This document shows positions 16,052-22,496 of a stretch of 22,596 nucleotides of DNA, in pieces. The translations under genes were made by a program, and so were the position numbers. The notes beneath the pieces are model-generated. The model saw only the letters and a program-made list of their open reading frames with translations. It searched no databases and was not told where the DNA came from. How positions within the stretch are numbered: the stretch's first letter is position 1; each line of letters opens with the position of its first letter. The DNA is from an uncultured Clostridia bacterium (GTDB lineage Bacteria > Bacillota > Clostridia > Oscillospirales > Ruminococcaceae). The stretch is from contig CALBJC010000012.1 of the NCBI GenBank assembly GCA_937892655.1, positions 1 through 22,596 of the forward strand. The letters run 5' to 3'.

Positions 16052-17488
16052 TTAGCTTAAGTTTGCGAGTGCGTCGTTTAGGTATGCAAGCTCTGAATCA
16101 ACTACAGGTGAGAATTCATCTCTTACCTGTGACCATGTGTACTGAGTTGATGTTTCAGCGTCTGTCTTCAAAACGTTATTGTAAAGCTTGTTGATTACGC
16201 ACTGACCGTCTGATGCTGAGTTGTCATCACCGAGTGTCATTGAAACGCCGTAGCCGTAGTCAAATAAAAGCTGATATTCTTCTGAAACTACATCAAGCTT
16301 AACCTGATACATTTCTTCTGTCCAGTAAGGGTTCTGTGAGAAGAACTTTTCACGGTCTGTAGCACGGTACTGCTCATCTGTCTGAGCTACTCTGTTACAG
16401 TTAAACCAAGCCTGAACTGCCTCTGAAGCTGTTGAGCCTGAAACCCACATGAACGCTGTCATATCACCTGTTGTGTACTTGCCGTCTGAATTTGGGTCTG
16501 CTGGAATCGGAACAAGACCCCAGTTATCTTCTTCCTTAGGACCTGAGTTTGTGCCTGTGTAAGCCCAGTCACCCATTGAGTAGAAGATGAGGTTTTTCTT
16601 GAACGCATCTCTGCCGCCGCCGATCCAGCCTTCAAGATAGAGACCGTCCTTAGCGAGGTTGTATAAGAATGTTTCTGCTCTTTCAATGTCAGGGTCATTG
16701 AGGTTGTTTACAAACTTACCGTTTTCGTAAGCTACCATTGTCTTACCTGTCTGCTGAATGAGGTGTGTAGCGAAATAGCCGTTGAAGCCGTAGCGTGGGT
16801 CTTCTTCAGTACCTGAAGCTACCCATTCTTCCATGATGCCTCTCCATGTATTCCAGTTCCATTCGCCGTTCATGTAAAGCTCGTATGGATCGTCAGCACC
16901 GATTTCGTCGATGTAATCCTTGTTGTAGAGCATTGTAGCTGAAGCGTTGAAGGAGATAGGAGCAACATAGTGCTTGCCGTCGAATACATACTGTTCAGCT
17001 GTATTCTTAACGCCAGCCCAGATAGGATCGTCAAAGTTTACGATTGAGTCAACAGGCTGATACATATTCTGTGTGATCTGTGATGGGAATGCGATCCAGT
17101 GGTATGGGAAAAGGTCAGGAGCGCTGTCACCGAGAACAGCAGCAGCCAGGTCGTCAAACTTCTTGTCCCATGATGTCTGGCTGTAGATGATCTTACCGCC
17201 GCAGTAGTCTTCAAAAAGTGTGAGCGCTACTGAACGTTCGCCGTCTGCAGCAGGATTGAGGTCTGAGTCTGACATCCAAACGATTTCCTTCTGAACATCG
17301 TCGCCTAAAACCATAAGAGGATTTGATGTACCCTCTCCGTCACCGTCTGATGTGTCATCAACAGGTGGAAGTGATACTGTAACCTTATCTGACTGACTTT
17401 CAACTGATGAATCGTCATTACCGCAAGCTACAAGTGGCAAAACAAATGAAAGAGCCAATGTGCAAGCTAAAATTCTCTTTAAAAGCAT
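16052..17488 (-). CDS. Sugar-binding lipoprotein of a CUT1-type ABC transporter
   Basis: This is a 478-residue extracellular binding protein anchored by lipid. The signal peptide ends in the lipobox LVACG (Cys near residue 22), followed by an Asp/Ser-rich spacer with two acidic stretches. The body shows type 1 binding-protein features: IVWMSDSDLNP, a GD-x-APDLFPYHW segment near 110, YNKDYI, MYMNGEWNWNTW-like YELYMNGEWNW, and GDWAYTGTN. I start it at ATG 17488 because GGAGGT lies seven bases upstream; the in-frame TTG at 17503 contains that ribosome site and is not the start. It is convergent with the permease run and ends in its own terminator. No permease lies next to it, so it may serve permease pair 2, which lacks a binding protein. 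Its promoter carries an operator-like palindrome. Ligand unknown. Confidence 0.9.
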   Translation of the reverse strand: MLLKRILACTLALSFVLPLVACGNDDSSVESQSDKVTVSLPPVDDTSDGDGEGTSNPLMVLGDDVQKEIVWMSDSDLNPAADGERSVALTLFEDYCGGKIIYSQTSWDKKFDDLAAAVLGDSAPDLFPYHWIAFPSQITQNMYQPVDSIVNFDDPIWAGVKNTAEQYVFDGKHYVAPISFNASATMLYNKDYIDEIGADDPYELYMNGEWNWNTWRGIMEEWVASGTEEDPRYGFNGYFATHLIQQTGKTMVAYENGKFVNNLNDPDIERAETFLYNLAKDGLYLEGWIGGGRDAFKKNLIFYSMGDWAYTGTNSGPKEEDNWGLVPIPADPNSDGKYTTGDMTAFMWVSGSTASEAVQAWFNCNRVAQTDEQYRATDREKFFSQNPYWTEEMYQVKLDVVSEEYQLLFDYGYGVSMTLGDDNSASDGQCVINKLYNNVLKTDAETSTQYTWSQVRDEFSPVVDSELAYLNDALANLS

Positions 17489-17591
17489 TTTGTGTACCTC
17501 CAAAATAAATTGTGTGTTTTTTTCCTAAACCTTAATCGACAAAAAGTTACCCGAAAAAACGGGCATAATCCACACTTCTTGTTCTGCGTTT

Positions 17592-17621
17592 AGTATATCA
17601 AAATAATGTAAACGTTGTCAA
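17592..17621 (-). promoter_or_regulatory. Promoter of the lipoprotein gene
   Basis: On the minus strand, TTGACA (17621-17616) and TATACT (17597-17592) are separated by 18 bp. Transcription should start near 17585, giving a leader of about 97 nt before the ATG at 17488. Confidence 0.75.
17607..17621 (-). promoter_or_regulatory. LacI/CcpA-type operator overlapping the -35 box
   Basis: TGTAAACGTTGTCA (plus strand) fits the catabolite-responsive-element consensus TGWAARCGYTWNCW with one mismatch and has the central CG of LacI-family sites. It overlaps the -35 hexamer, so a bound repressor would block transcription. No LacI-family regulator is encoded in the window. Confidence 0.65.
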
Positions 17622-18040
17622 CGTGCATTTTGCTAAAAAGGGGCAGGCGCATTTTAGGCATACTGCCCACTAAAACGCCCCTCCCCGACCGAACAAGCGA
17701 TTTCAAACGTTTAAAATAACGATTTTCGCATACAAGCGTATGAAAATTCGAATCACAAGCTCCGAAAATTAACATCGAGTTCACAAATTCCCGTCAAATC
17801 CCCTGCAAAATATCAAAAAGCCAAACAAAAAAGCAGTGTCGGACATATTTTATTCACATACCAAAAATTCAAATTACAAAAGCAAAACCTGTTTCCTGCC
17901 AAAAGCGAGGAAAAGTCAGGACCAAACAGACAAAACAATGCAAATAAACGCAAAAATGAGCAAAAATCCGCCATAGCCCCGCTATCGGGTGTCAGAAAGC
18001 CCACCGCAGAGGACAGGCTATAAACATTCTCGCATAGCCT
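17622..18040. other. Non-coding AT-rich region upstream of the lipoprotein gene
   Basis: I see no convincing gene. It holds a second AAACGTTT palindrome (17705-17712), centred 95 bp from the operator in the promoter. It also holds a small CATAC/GTATG hairpin near 17729-17742 and two short inverted repeats near the right end (ATAGC/GCTAT at 17973-17985, AGGCTAT/ATAGCCT at 18015-18040). Confidence 0.5.
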
Positions 18041-18082
18041 GATGATGCTCTCACCTCAGGGTAAGCATGTGCCCCCCCAACT

Positions 18083-18244
18083 GTAGGGGCGAGCATTGCT
18101 CGCCCGCCCCGTAGTGCGTTGGTGCGTACGACGAGGTGTGCATTTTATGCTTTATGGTGCGGAGCGGAGAAGGCAGCAAACGCCGTTGTGCCTGCAGATT
18201 GGTTTTCGGGCGATTCGTAAACGCAAAGCGTTTTTGCCCCATAC
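18083..18244 (+). repeat. Composite palindromic repeat, copy 2a
   Basis: This copy opens with GTAGGGGCGA and the near-palindrome GGCGAGCATTGCTCGCC. The core has AGGTGTGCATTTTATGC and GCCGTTGTGCCTGCAGATT. It closes with a hairpin ending TTTTTGCCCCATAC. Its first 45 bases are identical to those of copy 2b, within a 48-bp exact direct repeat (18080-18127 and 18378-18425). In opposite orientation it matches copy 1a. Confidence 0.85.
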
Positions 18245-18295
18245 AAAAGATGAATGCGTGCGATAGGGCGTGGATTTTCACATTTGTTTGGGGCG

Positions 18296-18344
18296 TGCAT
18301 CCCCTCTCACCCGCCAAGGCGGGAGCTCTCCCAGAGGGCGAGCC
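18296..18344. repeat. Palindromic element CCCGCC-AA-GGCGGG with flanking CTCTCC stem
   Basis: CCCGCC (18310-18315) and GGCGGG (18318-18323) form a perfect stem with a 2-nt gap. GCTCTCCC (18325-18332) and GGGCGAGC (18336-18343) form a second stem with one mismatch. This double hairpin sits between copies 2a and 2b and looks like a different repeat family from the surrounding one. Confidence 0.65.
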
Positions 18345-18380
18345 ATTCGTTGTACACCCGTAGTGCGTGTGCCCTCGACT

Positions 18381-18527
18381 GTAGGGGCGAGCATTGCTCG
18401 CCCGCCCCGTAGTGCGTTGGTGCGTGCGGCGAGGTGTGCATTTTATGCTTTATGGTGCGGGACAGGGAAGGTTGCAGCCCATCGCAGAATCTGCAGATTG
18501 TTTCGGGCGACCACTGGTCGCCCCTAC
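18381..18527 (+). repeat. Composite palindromic repeat, copy 2b
   Basis: This 147-bp unit runs from GTAGGGGCGA to TCGCCCCTAC. The left hairpin is GGCGAGCA/TGCTCGCC, the right hairpin GGGCGACCA/TGGTCGCCC (18505-18523). The core contains CAGGGAAGGTTGCAGCCC and AATCTGCAGATT, as in copy 1b on the other strand. Confidence 0.87.
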
Positions 18528-18546
18528 ACAAGATGGGCATAAACAC

Positions 18547-18606
18547 GTAGTGCGTTGATACGTTCGGCGGAGTGTGGATTTTCACATTTCGTGCGTGCGC
18601 CCCCCT
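18547..18606 (+). repeat. Partial composite repeat, copy 2c
   Basis: GTAGTGCGTTGATACGTTCG and GGAGTGTGGATTTTCACATT resemble the start of the core in the other copies and the spacer after copy 2a, but the terminal hairpins are missing. It looks like a decayed unit next to the rnhA promoter. Confidence 0.6.
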
Positions 18607-18632
18607 TCTCATTTTCTTTTCAAATTTATTCA

Positions 18633-18661
18633 TTGCATTGACTTGTATTTTTTGGTATAAT
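18633..18661 (+). promoter_or_regulatory. Promoter of rnhA
   Basis: TTGCAT (18633-18638), 17 bp, TATAAT (18656-18661), with an extended -10 (TGGTATAAT). The same -35 variant and spacing occur before iscS. Confidence 0.7.
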
Positions 18662-18698
18662 ATCTGTTGAAATCATTTTGCAAAAAAAGGGGTATAAT

Positions 18699-19160
18699 AT
18701 GGGTAATTCTTCTACGCTCAAAAAAATCGAGATGTTTACCGACGGCGCTTGTTCGGGCAACCCTGGCCCTGGCGGCTGGGGCACAATTTTGCGCTACAAC
18801 GGCATTGAAAAAGAGCTCTGCGGCGGCGAAGCGCAGACTACTAATAACAGAATGGAGCTTACCGCTGTTATCTCAGGTCTTTCTGCCTTAAAAGAGCCCT
18901 GCGAGGTCATAATCACCTCTGACAGCAAGTATGTTATAGACAGCATTGAAAAGGGCTGGGCGCACTCATGGCGCGCAAACGGCTGGCGCAAAAAGGATAG
19001 ATCCCCCGCTTTGAATCCCGATTTATGGGAGAAATTACTCTCACTTTTAGAGGTGCATAAGGTTTCATTTGTATGGATAAAGGGCCACAACGGACACCCC
19101 GAAAATGAGCGATGTGACAAAATGGCAGTTACAGAGGCATCAAAGCATAAAATATTGTAA
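18699..19160 (+). CDS. rnhA: Ribonuclease HI
   Basis: This cytoplasmic endonuclease degrades the RNA strand of RNA-DNA hybrids. At 153 residues it has the normal RNase HI length. The four catalytic acidic residues are all present: Asp in FTDGACSGNPGPGGWG (near residue 13), Glu in NNRMEL (near 51), Asp in TSDSKYVIDS (near 73) and Asp in ERCDKMA (near 140). The active-site His is in KGHNGHPEN. I start at ATG 18699, which has AAAGGGG six bases upstream, rather than at the in-frame TTG 18678. It has its own promoter and is followed by a separate promoter for iscS, so it is probably a single-gene unit. The repeat array ends just upstream. Confidence 0.96.
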   Translation: MGNSSTLKKIEMFTDGACSGNPGPGGWGTILRYNGIEKELCGGEAQTTNNRMELTAVISGLSALKEPCEVIITSDSKYVIDSIEKGWAHSWRANGWRKKDRSPALNPDLWEKLLSLLEVHKVSFVWIKGHNGHPENERCDKMAVTEASKHKIL

Positions 19161-19169
19161 CAATTACTA

Positions 19170-19198
19170 TTGCATTTAATACAAAAAAGGTATATAAT
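19170..19198 (+). promoter_or_regulatory. Promoter of the iscS cluster
   Basis: TTGCAT (19170-19175), 17 bp, TATAAT (19193-19198). The leader to the iscS ATG is about 63 nt and very AT-rich, with CCGAAAGGATT as the ribosome site. I could not identify an IscR-type operator. Confidence 0.7.
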
Positions 19199-19267
19199 TG
19201 TTTTGAAAGTAAATATTATATTATTATAGTATTCTTTTTCAGAATTTTTCCGAAAGGATTGATATAA

Positions 19268-20461
19268 ATGGAAAAACGTTATGTTTACTGCGATAATGCG
19301 GCTACTACAAGGGTTTCTGAAAAAGCGCTTGCGGCGGCTCTGCCTTATTTTACAGAAAAGTTCGGTAACCCGTCGAGTATTTACTCGCTGGGTATGAGTG
19401 CTGCTCGTGATCTTGTATCAGCAAGAGCGCGCGTTGCTGCCTGCCTTGGCGCAAAGCCTGCTGAAATCTACTTTACATCAGGCGGCTCAGAGTCTGATAA
19501 CTGGGCTATCAAGGGCGCTGCAGCCCTCGGCGAAAAGAAGGGCAAAAAGCACATCATCACATCAGTTTTTGAGCATCACGCAGTTTTGCATACCTGCGAG
19601 TATCTCGAAAAGCAGGGCTTTGAGATAACATATATTCGAGTTTCAGACAAGGGACTTGTAAACCCTGAGGATATCAAAAACGCTATCCGCGAGGATACCT
19701 GCCTTGTAACAATTATGTTTGCAAACAACGAAATCGGTACAATTCAGCCTATCGAAGAGATTACTAAAATCTGCAAGGAAAAGAAGGTCTTATTCCATAC
19801 AGACGCTGTTCAGGCGGTTGGCGCGGTTGAGATCGACGTTGCAAAAATGGGCATTGATATGCTCTCATTGTCATCACATAAGATTCACGGTATGAAGGGC
19901 ACGGGCGCTTTATATGTAAGAAGCGGTATCTCCCTGCCAAACCTCATTCACGGCGGCGCTCAGGAGAGAACAAAAAGAGCGGGTACTGAAAATACAGCGG
20001 GCATTATGGCGCTGGCGACTGCTATTGAAGACGCAACCGCTGATATTCCTGCAAAGGTTGAGCGTGTAACAAAGATGCGAAACCGCCTTATTGATGAGCT
20101 CTTAAAAGTTCCTGAGTCAAGGCTCAACGGCGATAAGGACAAGCGTCTTTGCGGTAATGTAAACATCTCATTCCGCGGCGTTGAGGGCGAGAGCTTGCTT
20201 TTGACGCTCGATTTAAACGGTATTGCCGCTTCATCAGGCTCAGCTTGTACATCAGGCGACCTTGACCCATCACACGTTTTGCTCTCTATCGGTCTTGTTC
20301 ACGAGGTAGCTCACGGCTCAATGCGTCTTTCAATCAACGAGGAAACTACAGACGAGGATATCGACTATGTAATCTCTGTTGTGCCTGACGTTGTTAAAAA
20401 GCTCAGAGCGATGTCACCGCTGTGGGAGAGAATCTGCAAGGAAGAGGGCATCAACGCTTAA
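19268..20461 (+). CDS. iscS: Cysteine desulfurase (IscS/NifS family)
   Basis: This PLP enzyme takes sulfur from cysteine and passes it as a persulfide to Fe-S scaffolds and to tRNA thiolation enzymes. It has 397 residues, the normal length. It opens with YCDNAATT; EHHAVL near 98 contains the PLP-stacking His. HTDAVQA near 179 holds the PLP Asp. SSHKIHGMKG near 203 holds the Schiff-base Lys. The persulfide-forming Cys lies in SSGSACTSGDLDPSHVL near 326, in the long mobile loop typical of group I (IscS/NifS) enzymes. It is the first gene of a four-gene run with gaps of 21 and 15 bp and one overlap. The neighbours iscU and mnmA indicate a dual role in Fe-S assembly and tRNA thiolation. Confidence 0.95.
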   Translation: MEKRYVYCDNAATTRVSEKALAAALPYFTEKFGNPSSIYSLGMSAARDLVSARARVAACLGAKPAEIYFTSGGSESDNWAIKGAAALGEKKGKKHIITSVFEHHAVLHTCEYLEKQGFEITYIRVSDKGLVNPEDIKNAIREDTCLVTIMFANNEIGTIQPIEEITKICKEKKVLFHTDAVQAVGAVEIDVAKMGIDMLSLSSHKIHGMKGTGALYVRSGISLPNLIHGGAQERTKRAGTENTAGIMALATAIEDATADIPAKVERVTKMRNRLIDELLKVPESRLNGDKDKRLCGNVNISFRGVEGESLLLTLDLNGIAASSGSACTSGDLDPSHVLLSIGLVHEVAHGSMRLSINEETTDEDIDYVISVVPDVVKKLRAMSPLWERICKEEGINA

Positions 20462-20482
20462 AACGCTTAAGGAGTTGACATA

Positions 20483-20926
20483 ATGGGATTTTTTGATGCG
20501 ATAAAGAATGTAGTTTCTGCGCTTTCAGGCGAGAAGCCAGATGCTCAGATGTTTGAAGATGACGCTGTTGAAAGAGCGCGCGAGCGCGAACAGCAGTCAA
20601 TTCAAATGGCTCAGAGCAGTACGCCTACTTCAATGGATAACCTTATGAATGCGGCTTGCTCAATAATGCTCTGCGATGATACCTTTGAGATTTTGGGGCG
20701 CGGAGTAGTTGCAACAGGCAAGGTTTTTAAGGGCAGCTTTAAGCTCTTTGACGAAGTTTTAATAGTTTCAGGTCCACAGGGCAATCCTATATTATCAAAA
20801 GTTACAGGGATTGAGCAGTTTTCAAAGAAGCTTAATACTGCAAACGAGGGCGAAAAGGTAGGAATGTTCTTATCGGGCATCAAAAAAAACCAGATTAAAA
20901 AAGGCGATATGATAATAAAAGACTAA
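20483..20926 (+). CDS. Orphan EF-Tu domain-2-like beta-barrel protein
   Basis: This 147-residue cytoplasmic protein has three parts. Residues 1-16 form an amphipathic helix (MGFFDAIKNVVSALSG). About 17-55 are polar, Glu/Arg/Gln-rich and probably disordered. Residues about 60-147 match domain 2 of translational GTPases: LGRGVVATGKVFKGSFKLFD-EV (compare SGRGTVVTGRVERG in EF-Tu), then KVTGIEQFSKKL, then GEKVGMFLSGIKKNQIKKGDMI. No GTPase domain is present: there is no P-loop, DxxG or NKxD motif. The ribosome site is AAGGAG; it sits 21 bp after iscS and 15 bp before iscU. In translation factors this barrel contacts the acceptor end of tRNA, so a tRNA- or protein-binding adaptor for the sulfur relay is a reasonable guess. 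No function is established. I recall similar stand-alone proteins in clostridial genomes, usually misnamed GTPases. Confidence 0.8.
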   Translation: MGFFDAIKNVVSALSGEKPDAQMFEDDAVERAREREQQSIQMAQSSTPTSMDNLMNAACSIMLCDDTFEILGRGVVATGKVFKGSFKLFDEVLIVSGPQGNPILSKVTGIEQFSKKLNTANEGEKVGMFLSGIKKNQIKKGDMIIKD

Positions 20927-20941
20927 GAAAGGAAGTCAGTT

Positions 20942-21370
20942 ATGATATATTCAGAAAAGGTAATGGACCATTTTTCAAACCCCAGAAACGTTGGCGAGAT
21001 TGAAAACGCTGACGGTATCGGCGAGGTTGGCAACGCTAAGTGCGGCGATATTATGAAGATGTATATCAAGGTTGAAAACAACGTTATCACAGACGTAAAG
21101 TTTAAAACCTTCGGTTGCGGTGCGGCTATTGCTACATCATCGATCGCTACAGAAATGATTATGGGTAAGACTATTGAAGAGGCGCTAAAGCTTACAAACA
21201 AGGCAGTAGTTGAAGCGCTCGAGGGCTTGCCACCGGCAAAGCTCCACTGTTCAGTTTTGGCTGAGCAGGCTATGAAATCAGCTATTGCAGATTACTATAC
21301 AAGACAGGGTATCGACCCTGCACCGATTGTTGGCGAAATCGAAGAATGCGAGGCTTGTCATCATCACTAA
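20942..21370 (+). CDS. iscU: Fe-S cluster scaffold IscU/NifU N-terminal type
   Basis: This scaffold accepts sulfur from IscS and assembles [2Fe-2S]/[4Fe-4S] clusters. It has 142 residues. The three ligand cysteines are present: NAKCGD near residue 36 (with the conserved Asp), TFGCGAAIA near 60, and LHCSVLAE near 103. DHFSNPRNVG at the N-terminus is the family hallmark. There is no NifU C-terminal domain. The tail ends CEACHHH, an extra Cys/His cluster that IscU of proteobacteria lacks. Ribosome site GAAAGGAAG, 15 bp after the EF-Tu-like gene. The 3' end overlaps the open frame of mnmA, which lies in the +1 frame. Confidence 0.95.
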   Translation: MIYSEKVMDHFSNPRNVGEIENADGIGEVGNAKCGDIMKMYIKVENNVITDVKFKTFGCGAAIATSSIATEMIMGKTIEEALKLTNKAVVEALEGLPPAKLHCSVLAEQAMKSAIADYYTRQGIDPAPIVGEIEECEACHHH

Positions 21371-22400
21371 GTCAGTACTTGTTGGTCTCAGCGGCGGAGT
21401 TGACAGCTCTGTCGCTGTTCATATTTTAAAGGAGCAGGGCTATAAGGTTGCGGGCTGTGTGCTTGAGATGTCTGACTGTCACAAAAAGGCGGTTGAGGAC
21501 GCGCGCGCGGTTGCCGCAGCTCTTGATATTGAGCTTTACGAGGTCGATATGCACTCGGTTTTCAAAGCCGAGATAATTGACTACTTTGCAGATACCTACA
21601 AATCGGGGAAAACGCCAAGCCCCTGCATTATCTGTAATCCTAAGGTAAAGTTTAAAGCCCTTTTGGATACTGCCGACAGATACGGCTTTGACTACATTGC
21701 AACAGGTCACTATGCTAAAATCGAAGAAGAAAACGGAATTTTCAAGCTCAGGCGTGGAGAAATAGCAGACCGTGACCAGTCATATATGCTCTACCGCTTA
21801 GAGCAAAATGTTCTCTCCCGCCTTTTACTGCCGCTTTACTCGATAGAAAAGCCAAAGGTAAGAGAGATAGCAAGAAGCTTAAATCTTAGCTGCGCTGACG
21901 CACCTGACAGCCAGGAGATATGCTTTGTATCGGATAACGATTATGCAGGCTATATCGAGCGTGAGTTCGGCGGAATGAAAAAGGGCGAGTTTATCTCCCC
22001 TGACGGCAAGGTGTGCGGTGAGCATAAGGGCATTATTCATTATACTGTCGGTCAGCGAAAAGGCTTGGGTATAGCGCTGGGTAAGCCTGCTTTCATCTCG
22101 AAAATCGACGCTCTGGAAAATAAGATTTACCTGGCATTTGATATGCCGACCGTAGATGAGGTTATCTTAAACTCAAAGGTTGAAACATACAAGGGCTCGC
22201 TTGATATTGCGCCCGACAAGACAGTTTTTGTAAAGCTGAGAAGCCGTATGCCTGCATTTGAGGCAACTATCAGGACAACTCCTGACAGCGATATGATAAC
22301 CGTTATCCCCAAAACCCCCGTCAAGAAGGTTCCTGCAGGGCAAGGGGGAGTGGTGTATGACGGCGATACAGTACTCGGTGGCGGAATTATAGATTCATAG
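21330..22400 (+). CDS. mnmA: tRNA-specific 2-thiouridylase, start uncertain
   Basis: MnmA inserts sulfur at C2 of wobble U34 in Lys, Glu and Gln tRNAs, using persulfide from IscS. The adenylating PP-loop VGLSGGVDSS, GHYAKI, the first catalytic Cys in PSPCIICN, and the second in DSQEICFVSDNDY are all present. YTVGQRKGLGI and the C-terminal beta-barrel (KLRSRMPAF, PAGQGGVVYDGDTVLGGGII) complete the fold. The length fits the family (about 345-360). The start is a problem: no ATG or GTG lies in frame near the first strand. TTG occurs at 21285, 21327 and 21330, none with a ribosome site. I give 21330 as the nearest, which overlaps iscU by 41 bp. Alternatives are a non-standard AUC at 21360/21363 behind GAGG, or a +1 shift from iscU. 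Confidence 0.88.
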   Translation: MAKSKNARLVIITKSVLVGLSGGVDSSVAVHILKEQGYKVAGCVLEMSDCHKKAVEDARAVAAALDIELYEVDMHSVFKAEIIDYFADTYKSGKTPSPCIICNPKVKFKALLDTADRYGFDYIATGHYAKIEEENGIFKLRRGEIADRDQSYMLYRLEQNVLSRLLLPLYSIEKPKVREIARSLNLSCADAPDSQEICFVSDNDYAGYIEREFGGMKKGEFISPDGKVCGEHKGIIHYTVGQRKGLGIALGKPAFISKIDALENKIYLAFDMPTVDEVILNSKVETYKGSLDIAPDKTVFVKLRSRMPAFEATIRTTPDSDMITVIPKTPVKKVPAGQGGVVYDGDTVLGGGIIDS

Positions 22401-22411
22401 CGCCGTTATAC

Positions 22412-22440
22412 AGGTAAAAGGTAAAAGGTAATAGGTAATA
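22412..22440 (+). repeat. Short tandem GGTAAAA/GGTAATA words after mnmA
   Basis: The unit AGGTAAA/AGGTAAT repeats about four times and leads directly into copy B of the second hairpin repeat. Confidence 0.7.
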
Positions 22441-22496
22441 GTGAATAAGTAAGGTGTCTGCTGCGCAACGTCTAAAGCCGCAGACGGATTTTACGC
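22432..22496 (+). repeat. Second hairpin repeat family, copy B
   Basis: It has the same layout as copy A at 15929-15991 but on the plus strand: GTAATAGTGAATA, AGTAAGGTGTC, a hairpin (GTCTGC 22456-22461 with GCAGAC 22480-22485, 18-nt loop), then GGATTTTACGC. The stem sequence differs from copy A while the pairing is kept. Confidence 0.75.

Noticed and set aside
17489..17503. TTG start for the lipoprotein at 17503
   Set aside because: The TTG overlaps the GGAGGT ribosome site that serves the ATG at 17488; a start there would also lengthen the signal peptide oddly.
17813..18004. 63-codon Phe/Cys-rich minus-strand frame upstream of the lipoprotein gene
   Set aside because: AT-rich non-coding sequence, no ribosome site and no family resemblance.
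15520..18606. CRISPR array
   Set aside because: Units are about 150 bp with internal hairpins, not short direct repeats with unique spacers, and no cas gene is present.
20483..20926. Functional GTPase annotation for the EF-Tu-like protein
   Set aside because: The P-loop, DxxG and NKxD motifs are all missing; only the domain 2 barrel is present.
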